A DNA stretch of 20,809 nt from Plakobranchus ocellatus (lineage: Eukaryota; Mollusca; Gastropoda; Plakobranchidae), in contig BLXT01000255.1 in NCBI GenBank assembly GCA_019648995.1, positions 1,414,861-1,435,669 on the forward strand. Reading direction: 5' to 3'. Below, piece by piece: positions 10,132 through 19,447 of this stretch (positions are counted from its first letter, which is position 1; each line of letters starts with the position of its first letter). Under the pieces are notes generated by a model. The model worked only from the letters and a program-made list of their open reading frames with translations. It had not been told where the DNA came from and did no database searches. The translations under genes and the position numbers were made by a program.

Positions 10132-11147
10132 TGTACTGCGAATTGTAATGACTGCCTGTCGCATTTCTATATGAAAAAGAGTGTGATTATCTTCATCGTT
10201 TAAAGTTACTAGACAAAAAATTGCGCTTAATGCAAACACTGCGATCGAAGATCAAAGGATTCACATAAAAAAAAAATGATATACAATAATTTCTATCTTG
10301 CCCGTTAGAAATCTGTTATGGACCCTCAGATAAAGGGCAATTACATTGCTCGTAAAAATATTTTTGCATGCAGGTGAGTGTGACTGAGGTAGGGGGCAGT
10401 AAACGGGTAAGTGCAATCACATGTTTTCAAAATTTTCACGAAGCCTCATCTATGCTGCATTTTTCATGCAGCATTTTCATTATTTATTAATTACACGCCC
10501 AAAGTTTTAAGAGTGTCCACCTCTCACTAAGAATGTCTATTCTCATTTGTACTTCAGTTTCAATTTTCCATATTCAGTAAATTCTTTAATTTTAGAGCCA
10601 TTCACTTCTGACTTCATCGGTTTATCTCAGGCAGTGAGATCCATATCTCTTCCTTAAGTCGGTGTAGTTACTGCGAAGAAACTTTTTTTTCCTAACGTTG
10701 ACTAAGATCTGTAACGTAATAGCCAATACCTTATGAGGCAACAATGGAATTGTTTTATTTTCTTAAAAAAGCAAATGTTCTCATCTTTTGTTATTGTTCA
10801 ACTGACTACCGAATGGTTTTGAGATGTTTATGCTTTTGTGACATAAGTTTAAAGCAATATATTGAGCATAATATGAATCATGAAATATTTCTGATGTAAG
10901 TCAAAAGCTATAATATCATGACCATAATACGACTCAATGAAATGTTTCTAGCGACAGCTTTCTTCTGCACGTTATTTCATATTTGTAAAAAATAGATAAA
11001 GTACCACCTTAATAATTGAAATTTAAATCACGTCTTTCTAATGCAACACTCTTTACATTTTAAGACGTATGAAAAGAAGGTAACTTCATTATGAAACAAT
11101 AAAAATTCCTTTATTTTAAATTTATGTCTTCCGTTTCTTTGTTTCAG
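10132..11147. other. Inferred upstream region of the receptor gene
   Basis: No coding sequence recognised. It holds two donor-like sites, CAG|GTGAGTG (after 10373) and GGGTAAGTG (near 10405). The rest is AT-rich and, if the splice model is right, mostly intron. Confidence 0.4.
10371..10379 (+). promoter_or_regulatory. Candidate 5' splice donor of a non-coding first exon
   Basis: GCATGCAG|GTGAGTG is a near-perfect metazoan donor, with the cut after 10373. It may end a 5' UTR exon of the receptor gene. This is inferred from the motif and its strand alone; the exon start and promoter cannot be seen. Confidence 0.35.
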
Positions 11148-11213
11148 ACAATTGGCTGTCGAATGGTCTAAACTGGCATCAAGACTTTTGCCTTCTCAAA
11201 AACTGTAATTCAG
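11148..11213 (+). other. Candidate 66-nt internal 5' UTR exon
   Basis: A T-rich tract ending CTTTGTTTCAG makes a strong acceptor before 11148, and AATTCAG|GTTAAA gives a usable donor after 11213. The 66 bases between are less AT-rich than the flanks and carry a two-codon upstream ORF (ATG at 11163, TAA at 11169). Position and strand suggest a leader exon of the receptor gene. RNA evidence is absent. Confidence 0.4.
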
Positions 11214-11370
11214 GTTAAATTTAAAAATAAACCGTCAACTGTGGCAGATTTAAAAAATATGCAGTATTGCAAGTAATGACAAAGTTTAGACAGCAGTAAA
11301 AGTTTGAATTCACAAACAGTATATTAATAATATAAGCGACGAAAGGAGAAGAAGTGGTAAAAATATTTCC

Positions 11371-11449
11371 AGCAGCAGCAGAAGAAGCAGAAGCAGTAGC
11401 AGCAGTAGTAATATCAGCAACAGTACTAACAGCAGCAGCATTAGCAGCA

Positions 11450-11482
<33 letters not shown>

Positions 11483-11496
11483 TCAGCAGCAGCAGC

Positions 11497-11539
<43 letters not shown>

Positions 11540-11645
11540 ATAGTAGTAGTAGTAGTAGTAGTAGTAGTAGCAGCAGCAGTTGCAGTAGCAGTAACAGCGG
11601 TAGCGGTAGCAGTGGCAGTAGTACTTGTAGTAGTAATAGTAGTAG
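11371..11645 (+). repeat. Phase-kept AGC/AGT trinucleotide array
   Basis: About 90 consecutive triplets, mostly AGC or AGT with occasional AGA, AAC, AAT or GGT, hold one phase for 275 bases. It opens as mainly AGC, becomes a long AGT block (about 11500-11567) and returns to mixed AGC, GGTAGC and AGT. Frames through it read poly-Ala/Val, or poly-Leu and poly-Tyr on the other strand, and are artefacts. If the splice model is right the array sits in the intron just upstream of the coding exon. Confidence 0.95.
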
Positions 11646-11790
11646 ATGTTGGAAATAGAAGAATACAAAGATGTTGGCCAAAAAAGAGAAGAATGAAATG
11701 CTGCAGTCTTGAAAATGATTTTTTTTGTCTAATTTTTTTGGGGTTTAGTAGATCTTGTTGCTAAAAGGTTTTTATAATGCCTTGCTATTC

Positions 11791-11800
11791 CTCTCTCCAG
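11791..11800 (+). promoter_or_regulatory. Candidate splice acceptor ahead of the coding exon
   Basis: TGCTATTCCTCTCTCCAG ends at 11800 and has a pyrimidine tract typical of a 3' splice site, 69 bases upstream of the receptor ATG. It would place the start codon in an exon beginning at 11801. Confidence 0.45.
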
Positions 11801-11819
11801 AATTGTGGTCAGTAGACAT

Positions 11820-11831
11820 ATGATCAGGTGA
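11820..11831 (+). promoter_or_regulatory. Short upstream ORF (Met-Ile-Arg-stop)
   Basis: ATG ATC AGG TGA lies 38 bases before the receptor ATG and is out of frame with it. If this region is leader RNA, the uORF could dampen translation of the receptor, an effect known for other GPCR leaders. It could equally be neutral. Confidence 0.4.
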
Positions 11832-11869
11832 AGATCGTTATAATCATTTTCCGGAGCAAATTGTGTAAA

Positions 11870-13039
11870 ATGTACGTGCACTCCAGAGAGGAAGACAACA
11901 CTACTCGTTATCCTGCACTGGATAAAATAACAGATAATCCTTTTCATCTATGGGAAGACCAGAGTAAAGACTCATCTATTCTTACTTTAGCCAGCGGAAT
12001 TTTGAGCGATGAACAGTTCGATATATTTGTTCTTTTTATGATCTACACATCGCAACTAATCAATAACTGTGCAATAATTGGAAACAGTTTGAGTATAGCA
12101 GTTTTTGTAAAGCTGGGATTCTCGGAGCCCTCTAACATCAGCCTTACTGTTCTGGCCATTTGTGATTTCATATTGGCAGTGCTTATTACTTGGAGCAACT
12201 TGTGCTTCTGGCTCACCTATCATAACGTCCGACTGCCCTTTCATGGTGTCAATGTGACTTTTCTTACTGGTGGTATTCAGTGGGCGTTCCTCAGCAGTAC
12301 CGTAGCATGGATTACAGCTTTTATCAGCTTTGAAAGATGCCTCTGTATCCTCGTTCCGTTAAAAGTGAGAAGGCTCATCACACCAAAAGGTACTTTTGTA
12401 GCCATGCTCATAATTATTCTATTCACCTTTTGCCCATCGTTTTTCACTTATATAAGGTATAAATTTGAATGGGTATTCAATCCATACCTGAATGTAACCA
12501 TTTTGAATACCATTCCTGTGAACAGTGAATTCGCAATACTATTTGAAAAGATTTCTATTGTTATATGTGGAGTAATCCAGCCCCTCTTGGCATTTTCAAT
12601 CGTGCTAATTTGTACTGTGCTTTTAGTCGTTCAGCTGAGGAAAATATCCTCCTGGAGACTGTCGGTCACGTCTACCAAAAGTCAGCGGGTACAACCTGAA
12701 GAAAATCCTTCATCAAGCTCGTCTGCTGCAGAGGCGAGAATTTCTCAAAAAGAGGAACGTTTAGTCAGAATGGTTGTGGCAATAGCTACTATATTTATTG
12801 TGAGCTATTTTCCAACTTGCATCACGCTACTTTGTTATGTTGTCTTCGACGAATTTAACCAGTTTGGTGTGTACAGAAGACTTTTTATAGTGTCTGGTTA
12901 TATAATCTCTTTAGGGCAACCTATTAGTGGAAGCGTCAATATTCTGATTTACTACAAAATGGCTTCCAAGTTTAGATCAGTTTTCCGTCATCTTGTCTGT
13001 CTGGATCGTCAGGAACAAGAGAGACATAATTTTGAATAG
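11870..13039 (+). CDS. Class A (rhodopsin-like) GPCR, gastropod chemosensory-receptor type
   Basis: A 389-aa seven-transmembrane receptor in one uninterrupted coding exon. The start is the ATG at 11870 (AAAATG). The open frame extends 14 codons upstream to a GTG, which is not a plausible eukaryotic start, and a stop lies at 11813. Segments: TM1 about 51-80 (GNSLSIAVFVKLGF), TM2 91-114 (NISLTVLAICDF), TM3 132-158 ending FERC in place of DRY, then CILVPLKV; TM4 175-195, TM5 223-254, TM6 299-324 (SYFPTC), TM7 337-361 with NILIYY in place of NPxxY. The outside N-terminus has a sequon at N10, with more at N128 and N208. The usual Cys pair between TM3 and the second outer loop is not evident. ICL3 has a Ser run (281-285). 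The pattern KLGF..SNISL, FERCLCI..PLKV matches the large snail receptor families tied to chemosensation. The ligand is unknown. It looks intact. Confidence 0.92.
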   Translation: MYVHSREEDNTTRYPALDKITDNPFHLWEDQSKDSSILTLASGILSDEQFDIFVLFMIYTSQLINNCAIIGNSLSIAVFVKLGFSEPSNISLTVLAICDFILAVLITWSNLCFWLTYHNVRLPFHGVNVTFLTGGIQWAFLSSTVAWITAFISFERCLCILVPLKVRRLITPKGTFVAMLIIILFTFCPSFFTYIRYKFEWVFNPYLNVTILNTIPVNSEFAILFEKISIVICGVIQPLLAFSIVLICTVLLVVQLRKISSWRLSVTSTKSQRVQPEENPSSSSSAAEARISQKEERLVRMVVAIATIFIVSYFPTCITLLCYVVFDEFNQFGVYRRLFIVSGYIISLGQPISGSVNILIYYKMASKFRSVFRHLVCLDRQEQERHNFE

Positions 13040-13131
13040 CCCTTTACAATTTTCTTGTCAGCAATGAACACCATCACGTATACAAGACAAAAGGTGTACA
13101 TCAACACTAGAGAAAACAATTTTAGATTGAC

Positions 13132-13134
13132 AGA

Positions 13135-13172
<38 letters not shown>

Positions 13173-13180
13173 GGGAGAGA
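13132..13180. repeat. (GA)n microsatellite
   Basis: GA dinucleotides broken once by AAGGGG, about 95 bases after the receptor stop codon and so probably in its 3' UTR. Arg-Glu and Ser-Leu frames across it are repeat products. Confidence 0.95.
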
Positions 13181-13406
13181 GCATTTGAAGTTTCTGGAGA
13201 TATAACCCTCTTGAATGCATACATAAATGTAGCCATGTTAACAAAGAATTTCCAATGACATAATTTTTTATAGACCAGATCAAAGTTTTGCCACTATTGT
13301 TTTATTACTATTGTGTGTGTATGATTCTAGTCTGATTTTCAGGCTCTCCAACTGTCCAGGGCCTCGGCCGATGATTGAGAAAAGAAGATTGGAAACGAAC
13401 CCACTT

Positions 13407-13840
<434 letters not shown>

Positions 13841-13847
13841 AGCGCAG

Positions 13848-13877
13848 TGCAAATCCTATGGAATGACGTCACCGTGT
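13848..13877 (+). repeat. TGACGTCA-core repeat, copy 1
   Basis: CAAATCCTATGGAATGACGTCACCGTGTC matches the segment at 17292-17328 in order: CAAATCC-AT-G, TGACGTCAC and CGTGTC. TGACGTCA (13864-13871) is a full CRE/ATF palindrome, though sharing of the flanks argues for repeat descent rather than a host enhancer. Confidence 0.5.
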
Positions 13878-13932
13878 CCCCTCTTGATTGTCTACTCCTC
13901 TTTGGCCTCGGCGCATGGCTTGAAATCGTGTC

Positions 13933-14460
13933 CAATTCGAGATAGAGTAGTTGTAGCTAAATTGGTAGCCAAACCGTTGAATCTAGGAATCATTCAAGTA
14001 TATGCACCAATATCTGACAGTGAAGATGTAGAAGTAGAAAAGTTTAATGAAGAAATAGAAAAAGCAAAAGACTATGTAAAATCCCAGGACATCATGATGG
14101 TAATTGGATATCTCAATGCAAAGTTGGGGATGAAAGAGTAGAAGATGTTGGGCCCACTGGCATAGGGACTGTAAATGTGTGTGGAAGTAGGCTAATTGAA
14201 TGGTGCCAAATGAATAATTTTATCATCACAAATTCTTGGTATCAAAGCCACTTTAGGCGACAGTGGACTTGGAAGAGCCCCGGAGATAGTGTAGAAACAA
14301 AATAGATTACATCCTTATTCAGAAAAAATTCCGAAACGCTGTCAAAACATCGAAGTCACTGATGGGAGCCGACTGTGATTCAGATCATAATCCAGTAATG
14401 TGTACATTTCATATAAAACTTAAGAAGTTAAGAAAGGCAAAGGCTAATCCCAAATTCCAA
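13933..14460 (+). pseudogene. LINE endonuclease remnant (APE-type)
   Basis: The frame reads RDRVVVAKL, GIIQVYAPISDSED and then VIGYLNAKLG, where active elements have G-D-x-N: the catalytic Asp of this motif is Tyr here. A one-base loss just after NAKLG moves the frame. Downstream blocks RLIEWCQMNNFIITNSWYQ, RRQWTWKSPGD, and after another shift (14308-14340) ILIQKKFRNAVKTSKS and GADCDSDHNPV follow. The last keeps the catalytic His of the SDH motif. The upstream endonuclease motifs (the N and ETHW-type blocks) are absent. Confidence 0.88.
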
Positions 14461-15009
14461 ATGGACTTACTAAAATCTGATGAAAAACTAAGAGACAAAA
14501 TTGCTGTAGGTGTGCATAACAAATATGAAAATCTAAAAAATATCTCAGAAGTAGAAGAATTGTGGTCAAAAATGAAAAATTCACTGATGAAGTCATAGAG
14601 AAAAACGTTCCCAAAAAAGATAAAAAAGAGCATAAGAAATGGTTAATCAAAGGAATACTTGATTTAATGGAAGAAAGGCGCAAATAAAAAAAAAATGTAG
14701 AAGCCAAATACAAAGACCTAAACAGAAACATCAAAATAAAATGCAACGCAGCGACAGAAGAATGGATTTATCAACAATATCAGGAAATAGAGCAAAAACT
14801 AATGTTATAGACAGCAAATACACGCATGCTAAAATTAAGGATGTCAGTGGTAAGAAAATCAAATGCAGTAGCCCAGGCTGCATCAAATAAAAAGATGGAA
14901 CAATATTAATGGAAAAGAAGGAAATACTAAACAGATGGTCAAAATATGTTTAGGAACTTTTTAAAGATGATGGGTGCAAAAAACCCAAAATAGAGAAAAA
15001 CATAGAAGG

Positions 15010-15999
15010 CCCAATTATCCTTAAAGAAGAGATAGAAGCAGCAATAAAGAAAATGCAAAATAGAAAAGCCACGGGACCAGATAATATATCAATAGAAATA
15101 GATAATTCAGGAATAGATCTGATGTTTTTAAATCTGTTTTTATAGTACTGCCTAAAATTCCAGGAGCAACAGAATGTGAACTTTATAGAAAATCAGTTTA
15201 ATGAGCCATTTTACAAAAATCCTGTTACGCGTTTTGATGCATAGAATGCGCAAGAATATAAGACCAGAAATATCGCCAAAACAGTTTGGCTTTATGCCTG
15301 ATGAAGGGACTAGAAATGCTATATTCACTTTGTCAATGCTTATGGAAAGATGTATAGAAATGCAAAAAGATCTCCACCTCTGTTTCATTGATTATTCTAA
15401 AGCTTTTGACAAAGTAAGACATGTAGAGCTGTTTCGCATGCTAGAAAAATTAGACATCGATGGGAAAGATCTGAGAGTAATTAAAAATTTCTACTGGGAT
15501 CAGACTGCATTTTGTAAGAATTGAAGAAGAACATAATGATTTCAAACCCATCAAAAGAGGTGAGAGGCAGGGATGTGCAATGTCTCCTGATCTTTTTAAC
15601 TTCTATAGTGAAATAATCTTAAGGAATCTTGTTGGTATTTCAGGCTTAAAAATAAGTGGGGAGAATCTTAATAATCTCAGGTATGCAGATGATACAGTTT
15701 TAATAGCAGAATCTGGCAAACAACTCCAAAAACTTCTAGATATTGTAGTTTTAGAGAATGAAATAATGGGCCTGTCTTTGAATGTAAAGAGAACGGAATG
15801 TATGGTCATCTCAAAGAAATCATCTAACTCCAAGTGCAATCTCGTTAGTAAAGGGAAAAAAATCAAACAAGTTATAAAATTCAAATACCTAGGTTACCTG
15901 ATAACATCAGATGGTAGATGCACAAGTGAAATAAGTAAAAGAATAGCCATGGCCAAAGATACATTCCAAAAAATGAAACCAAAACTGGCAAATAGATAA
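15010..15999 (+). pseudogene. LINE reverse transcriptase remnant
   Basis: KKMQNRKATGPDNIS begins at about 15050. ISPKQFGFMPDEGTRNAI follows, then motif A FIDYSKAFDKV (15384-15410 for FIDYSKAFD), then GERQGCAMSPDLFNFY at about 15560. Motif C YADD is at 15682-15693. LNVKRTECMVISK and FKYLGYLITSDGRC follow. The catalytic Asp residues of motifs A and C are kept. The region is split between two frames, with a shift between about 15500 and 15540, and has stops near 15140 and after 15996. The connecting and C-terminal region continues with stops to 16462. Confidence 0.9.
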
Positions 16000-16462
16000 A
16001 TATGTATGACAACCAAAGTAAGGGTAATTAAAACATATGTATGGTCAGTACTTTTGTATGGTAGTGAGTGTTGAACAATAAACAAAGAAATAGAAAAAAA
16101 AACTAGAAGCAGTAGAGATGTGGTTTATCAGAAGAATGATGAGGATATCATGAACAGAAAAGAAGTCAAATGAATTGGTTCTGAAAGAGGCTAATCTTGA
16201 GCGATCACTAATAAAAACCATTAGACAGAGGCAACTACAGTTTTAGGCCATATTTGCCTACTCAAGGGTTTAGAACACTTAGCTATCACTGGAAAGATTG
16301 AAGGCAAACGCAGTAGAAGTAGACAGAGAATAACTTTTATTGAAAATCTTAAGTCATGGGCAACAGGCAAGGGTAGCAATAACAACTTTATAAGGTTAAC
16401 TGAGAATAGGTGTGAGTCGAGGAACATGATCGCCAATGTCTGTTCCAGACAAGGCACCTGAT

Positions 16463-17138
16463 TATGATGAGTTCAGGCTAAGCCTAACACAAATTAGGCC
16501 AAGGAGAGAGAGAGAGGCAGTGCCTTACTCCTTTCCATTTTTAGCATACAATGCTTGGACCTGGCTAAGAGAAACCACTAAAATTCGACAACTGACTTGA
16601 TAAATTGTAAATATTTCCATCTGAGTACATAGATAGGTCAGTCTAGCGGGCGTAAATTTTTCTTATTACATATTCAGATACTTCTCAGTAATTACTTTTT
16701 GATCTACAAACTAGAGCTTCTCTAAAGAAAAGGCGATCAGGCGAATAGAATTCGAAAAAATTTGTGAACTATTGATAGCTCACCTCACAGTGTAGTTAAT
16801 CGAGGTTTATTATTCTGAGTGCTTTGTGAGTATGATATCAAAATGCCGTGTGATTGCCCGAGTATTATCTCACCTAGATTTTAAGCTAGATCACAAGCCA
16901 TGCCCACTATGTCTTTAATTTTTTTTCCTTTTATTTATTCATAAATTTGAGACTTTGGCAAGCTGATGTAATGTTGGTAAAAATTCCATTGTTCCATGGA
17001 TTTTTTAAAGTTACTTTGTTGATGATGATAAATTCTTTTTGTTAGATCTTTTACTGCCTCTTCTTGGGTCTCTTTTTCTTTCTCCTCTTTCTGTAGCTCT
17101 GTTTCCTCATCCTCCTCGTCTAATGTTGATATTGGTAT
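16463..17138. other. Region without a supported gene; minus-strand acidic open frame
   Basis: Contains a short GAGAGA run (about 16504-16514) and AT-rich DNA. On the minus strand a frame is open from 17192 down to a stop at 16935-16937. After the repeat-encoded Leu run it reads TLDEEDEETELQKEEKEKE, followed by a basic segment. It has no ATG at its start, and AATAAA motifs overlap its stop. It could be part of an exon, an element relic or chance. Confidence 0.3.
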
Positions 17139-17140
17139 TG

Positions 17141-17193
<53 letters not shown>
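17139..17193 (+). repeat. (TAA)n microsatellite, array 2
   Basis: Uninterrupted TAA/AAT units over 55 bases, the same unit and strand sense as the arrays at 13655 and 20768. The poly-Ile minus-strand frame is a repeat product. Confidence 0.97.
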
Positions 17194-17345
17194 CAACGGC
17201 GTCTCGTGGATGTGAGCACTGGTTGAGCATATCCACAGTTGGAGGGGATCTGGTAGCCAGATAGGCCCACAGACTGAGTATATTACAGGCGCCCAAATCC
17301 CATTGCGTGACGTCACAAAACCCGTGTCAAGCCCGAATCTCGTCC
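17194..17345 (-). repeat. GC-richer repeat with TGACGTCA core, copy 2
   Basis: The segment next to the TAA array is richer in GC and CpG than the surroundings. GCCCAAATCCCATTGCGTG leads into the full palindrome TGACGTCA (17308-17315), followed by CCCGTGTC, matching the segment at 13848 in order. On the minus strand AAAAATGGCGGAC (about 17344-17356) precedes it, like a YY1 site next to a CRE, so promoter-like activity is conceivable. Repetition within the window favours a transposable-element origin. Confidence 0.45.
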
Positions 17346-17458
17346 GCCATTTTTAGTGGCCTGTTGCGCAGAATGTTATTTTGTTGCTATGCTTAAGTTA
17401 TAGTTGAATGTTTGATTGTTGTGTCGAATCCAAACTAAAAAGACAACAACAACAAAAA

Positions 17459-17478
17459 CGCACACACACACACACACA
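17459..17478. repeat. (CA)n microsatellite
   Basis: Short CACACA run preceded by AAC units. Confidence 0.9.
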
Positions 17479-17733
17479 TATGTTCCAAATAAATCTAATT
17501 ATGCAAATGAATAAGTAAAGAAAAAGCAACCGATTTATTGCACTTAAACAAAGACTTTAGGGAGGAAAGGCAATTTATAGACGTAATACAACGAACTAGA
17601 ACAGCAGTCCCTTGATTCTTATGTAAGACAGGAACAAATCGTTTACGACAAAAAAGAAAAATTAGGCCCGGGTCCGGGAACATTTTTGAGGCAATGACTG
17701 TAAAGTTTGCGATCAACAAAACTACATGTATAC

Positions 17734-17737
17734 TCTC

Positions 17738-17807
<70 letters not shown>

Positions 17808-17812
17808 ACTCA

Positions 17813-17846
<34 letters not shown>

Positions 17847-17853
17847 CACACAC
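17734..17853. repeat. (CT)n microsatellite
   Basis: Nearly pure CT dinucleotides for about 110 bases with a few CACT and TTT breaks, ending in CACACA. Arg-Glu frames on the minus strand are repeat products. Confidence 0.97.
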
Positions 17854-18850
17854 AAATATATAATTGAAATATATTGAGGAATGAATGTAAAGCATTAATG
17901 TAAAGTAACAATATTGAAAAACTTCAGATTTAGATCTACAGATTCAGTCCAGCAACCAACAACCTTGCACTCACTGCTAGCTTATTATATTTTTTCTTTA
18001 AAGCGATGTACATTGTAATAGATTTCACCCCACAGGTTTTTAGGGTAAATAACAGCTGGTGTGACAGGAAAGGTTTTTCTAAAGCCTTACTTCTGTTTGT
18101 AAACAAATTTAAGTTAATAAAGGTGCGTACATCACATTGCTCTATTGGCATGCAAAATCAATGACAGAAACTTACACTTATACCCCTTTTCACATGGAAG
18201 AAATACAAAAGGTAAAAGAAAAATTGAAGCCCGAATCAAAATAATAATTAAAGTAGTAGAATCAAACTTTTAATTTCATTTTAAAAAAGACATTTGTTCA
18301 ATAAATGAACTTTCAATATTAACATATTAATTCTCTTTTCATTCCAAAGCAACATTATCATTTGCAAAAACTAGTTTTATAAAAACATACTAAACTATCT
18401 TGTAATGATGAAGTGCAAAGCAATTTAAAAGCCTATATACAGCCATTAACAACGGCTTTGGACCCTTTCCGTAATTCAATTCAATAAGGGTTTTTTTTTT
18501 TGACACAACTTAACACAGCTTTTTAAATCTATCCCTGCCTACACAAATTATGAACCATAATTTACTGCAGTTTGCATAAACTTTAAAATAACTAATAATA
18601 CGAAGTTTTGAACAACCCAGCTTCCCTTCATTTTCCTACATGCAAAAAAAAAAAGTTTTAAAAATTCATTAAAAAGTTCAGCATCTGAATAAAAAAGTGT
18701 TATGACTGCATGTACGGATATAATTATATTATATTTTTTTATAAGAAATTTATTACAGTCCAGAAACTTGTGTATCTGAAGAAAAGATGCATACCATTCT
18801 CTACATCAACTTTGAATGCTAAAGCTAAAAGGTATTTAAAGTATTAAAGA
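17854..18850. other. AT-rich non-coding stretch
   Basis: No gene or classified element seen. The minus-strand frame 17936-18151 (71 codons) shows no motif. Confidence 0.5.
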
Positions 18851-18856
18851 AAATCT

Positions 18857-19048
18857 TGATCTAGATCTAAATTATCTAACCGAGGTTTAAATAGGATCGA
18901 GATCCTGGCTTAAAATCTATGCCCAGATCTAGATTTTTTGTAGAGCTCCATTCCATTTCACCAACTCATAAATCTAGGCCTAGGTCTAGTCATTGACTCT
19001 AATTAAACTTTATCTTTTGACTAGATCTAGACTAATCTTGATCTATAT
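18857..19048. repeat. Cluster of AGATCTAG-type palindromes
   Basis: GATCTAGATCTA (18858-18869), CAGATCTAGATTT (about 18924-18936), AATCTAGGCCTAGGTCTAG (18971-18989) and ACTAGATCTAGAC (19020-19032) occur within 190 bases. Related AGATCTA or TCTAGATC sites are scattered through the window (for example 5793, 5964, 6336, 17935, 19723). They are not a regular tandem array. Confidence 0.6.
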
Positions 19049-19447
19049 TTGAGATATTTCAATCTTTTTAGAAATAAGAAATGCCGATCTGAACTTAATC
19101 ATAGATTTCAACCTCAGAACCAACATATTCTCATGTTTCTTTTCGTTTTTTCGGGTGAGGAAAACTGACATCTCACAGGTTTTTCTGTACAATGATTAAC
19201 AGCTGTTTCTGCATTGTTATAACAATTAATAGCTCATCAATAACGAGCACCCCTGGTCAACGCATTCTCCATTGTCAACTTTGCCGATAGATCAATACAA
19301 CATTTTAATTAAATTGTTCATCAAACAAACTTACATCCTCTGGACATACTAGGCCTGATAAATTTGGAGTCAATTTTGTGTTATGGGAAATAGGTTCTGC
19401 CGGTGTTGTTTACAGTTACTGTTTCCATTCTACAGGCCACTTATGAT

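Larger units (their letters stand above)
13917..16462 (+). mobile_element. 5'-truncated, broken BovB-like RTE LINE
   Basis: Ordered protein similarity runs from an APE-type endonuclease through reverse transcriptase to the C-terminal domain. The C-terminal part includes RNMIANVCSRQGT just before 16462. The element order and the DCDSDH, FIDYSKAFD, NLRYADDT and ITSDGRC motifs are those of BovB/RTE elements, whose relatives are often misannotated as craniofacial development protein 2. The first part of the endonuclease is missing, so it is a typical 5'-truncated insertion. Several frame changes and stops make it inactive. The 3' end has short GAT/TGA-like units (TTATGATGAG) and no long poly-A, as usual for RTE elements. 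It lies about 880 bases downstream of the receptor gene on the same strand. Confidence 0.93.

Noticed and set aside
11310-11764. Long poly-Leu, poly-Ala/Val and poly-Tyr open frames on both strands
   Set aside because: They are read from the AGC/AGT array in several frames at once and have no other protein content.
11828-11869. An N-terminal extension of the receptor from a GTG at 11828
   Set aside because: GTG is not a credible start codon in an animal nuclear gene. The first in-frame ATG is at 11870, with A at -3, and leaves a normal outside N-terminus.
17495-17809. Arg-Glu-rich minus-strand frame
   Set aside because: The charged repeat comes from the CT microsatellite, and the remainder has no motif.
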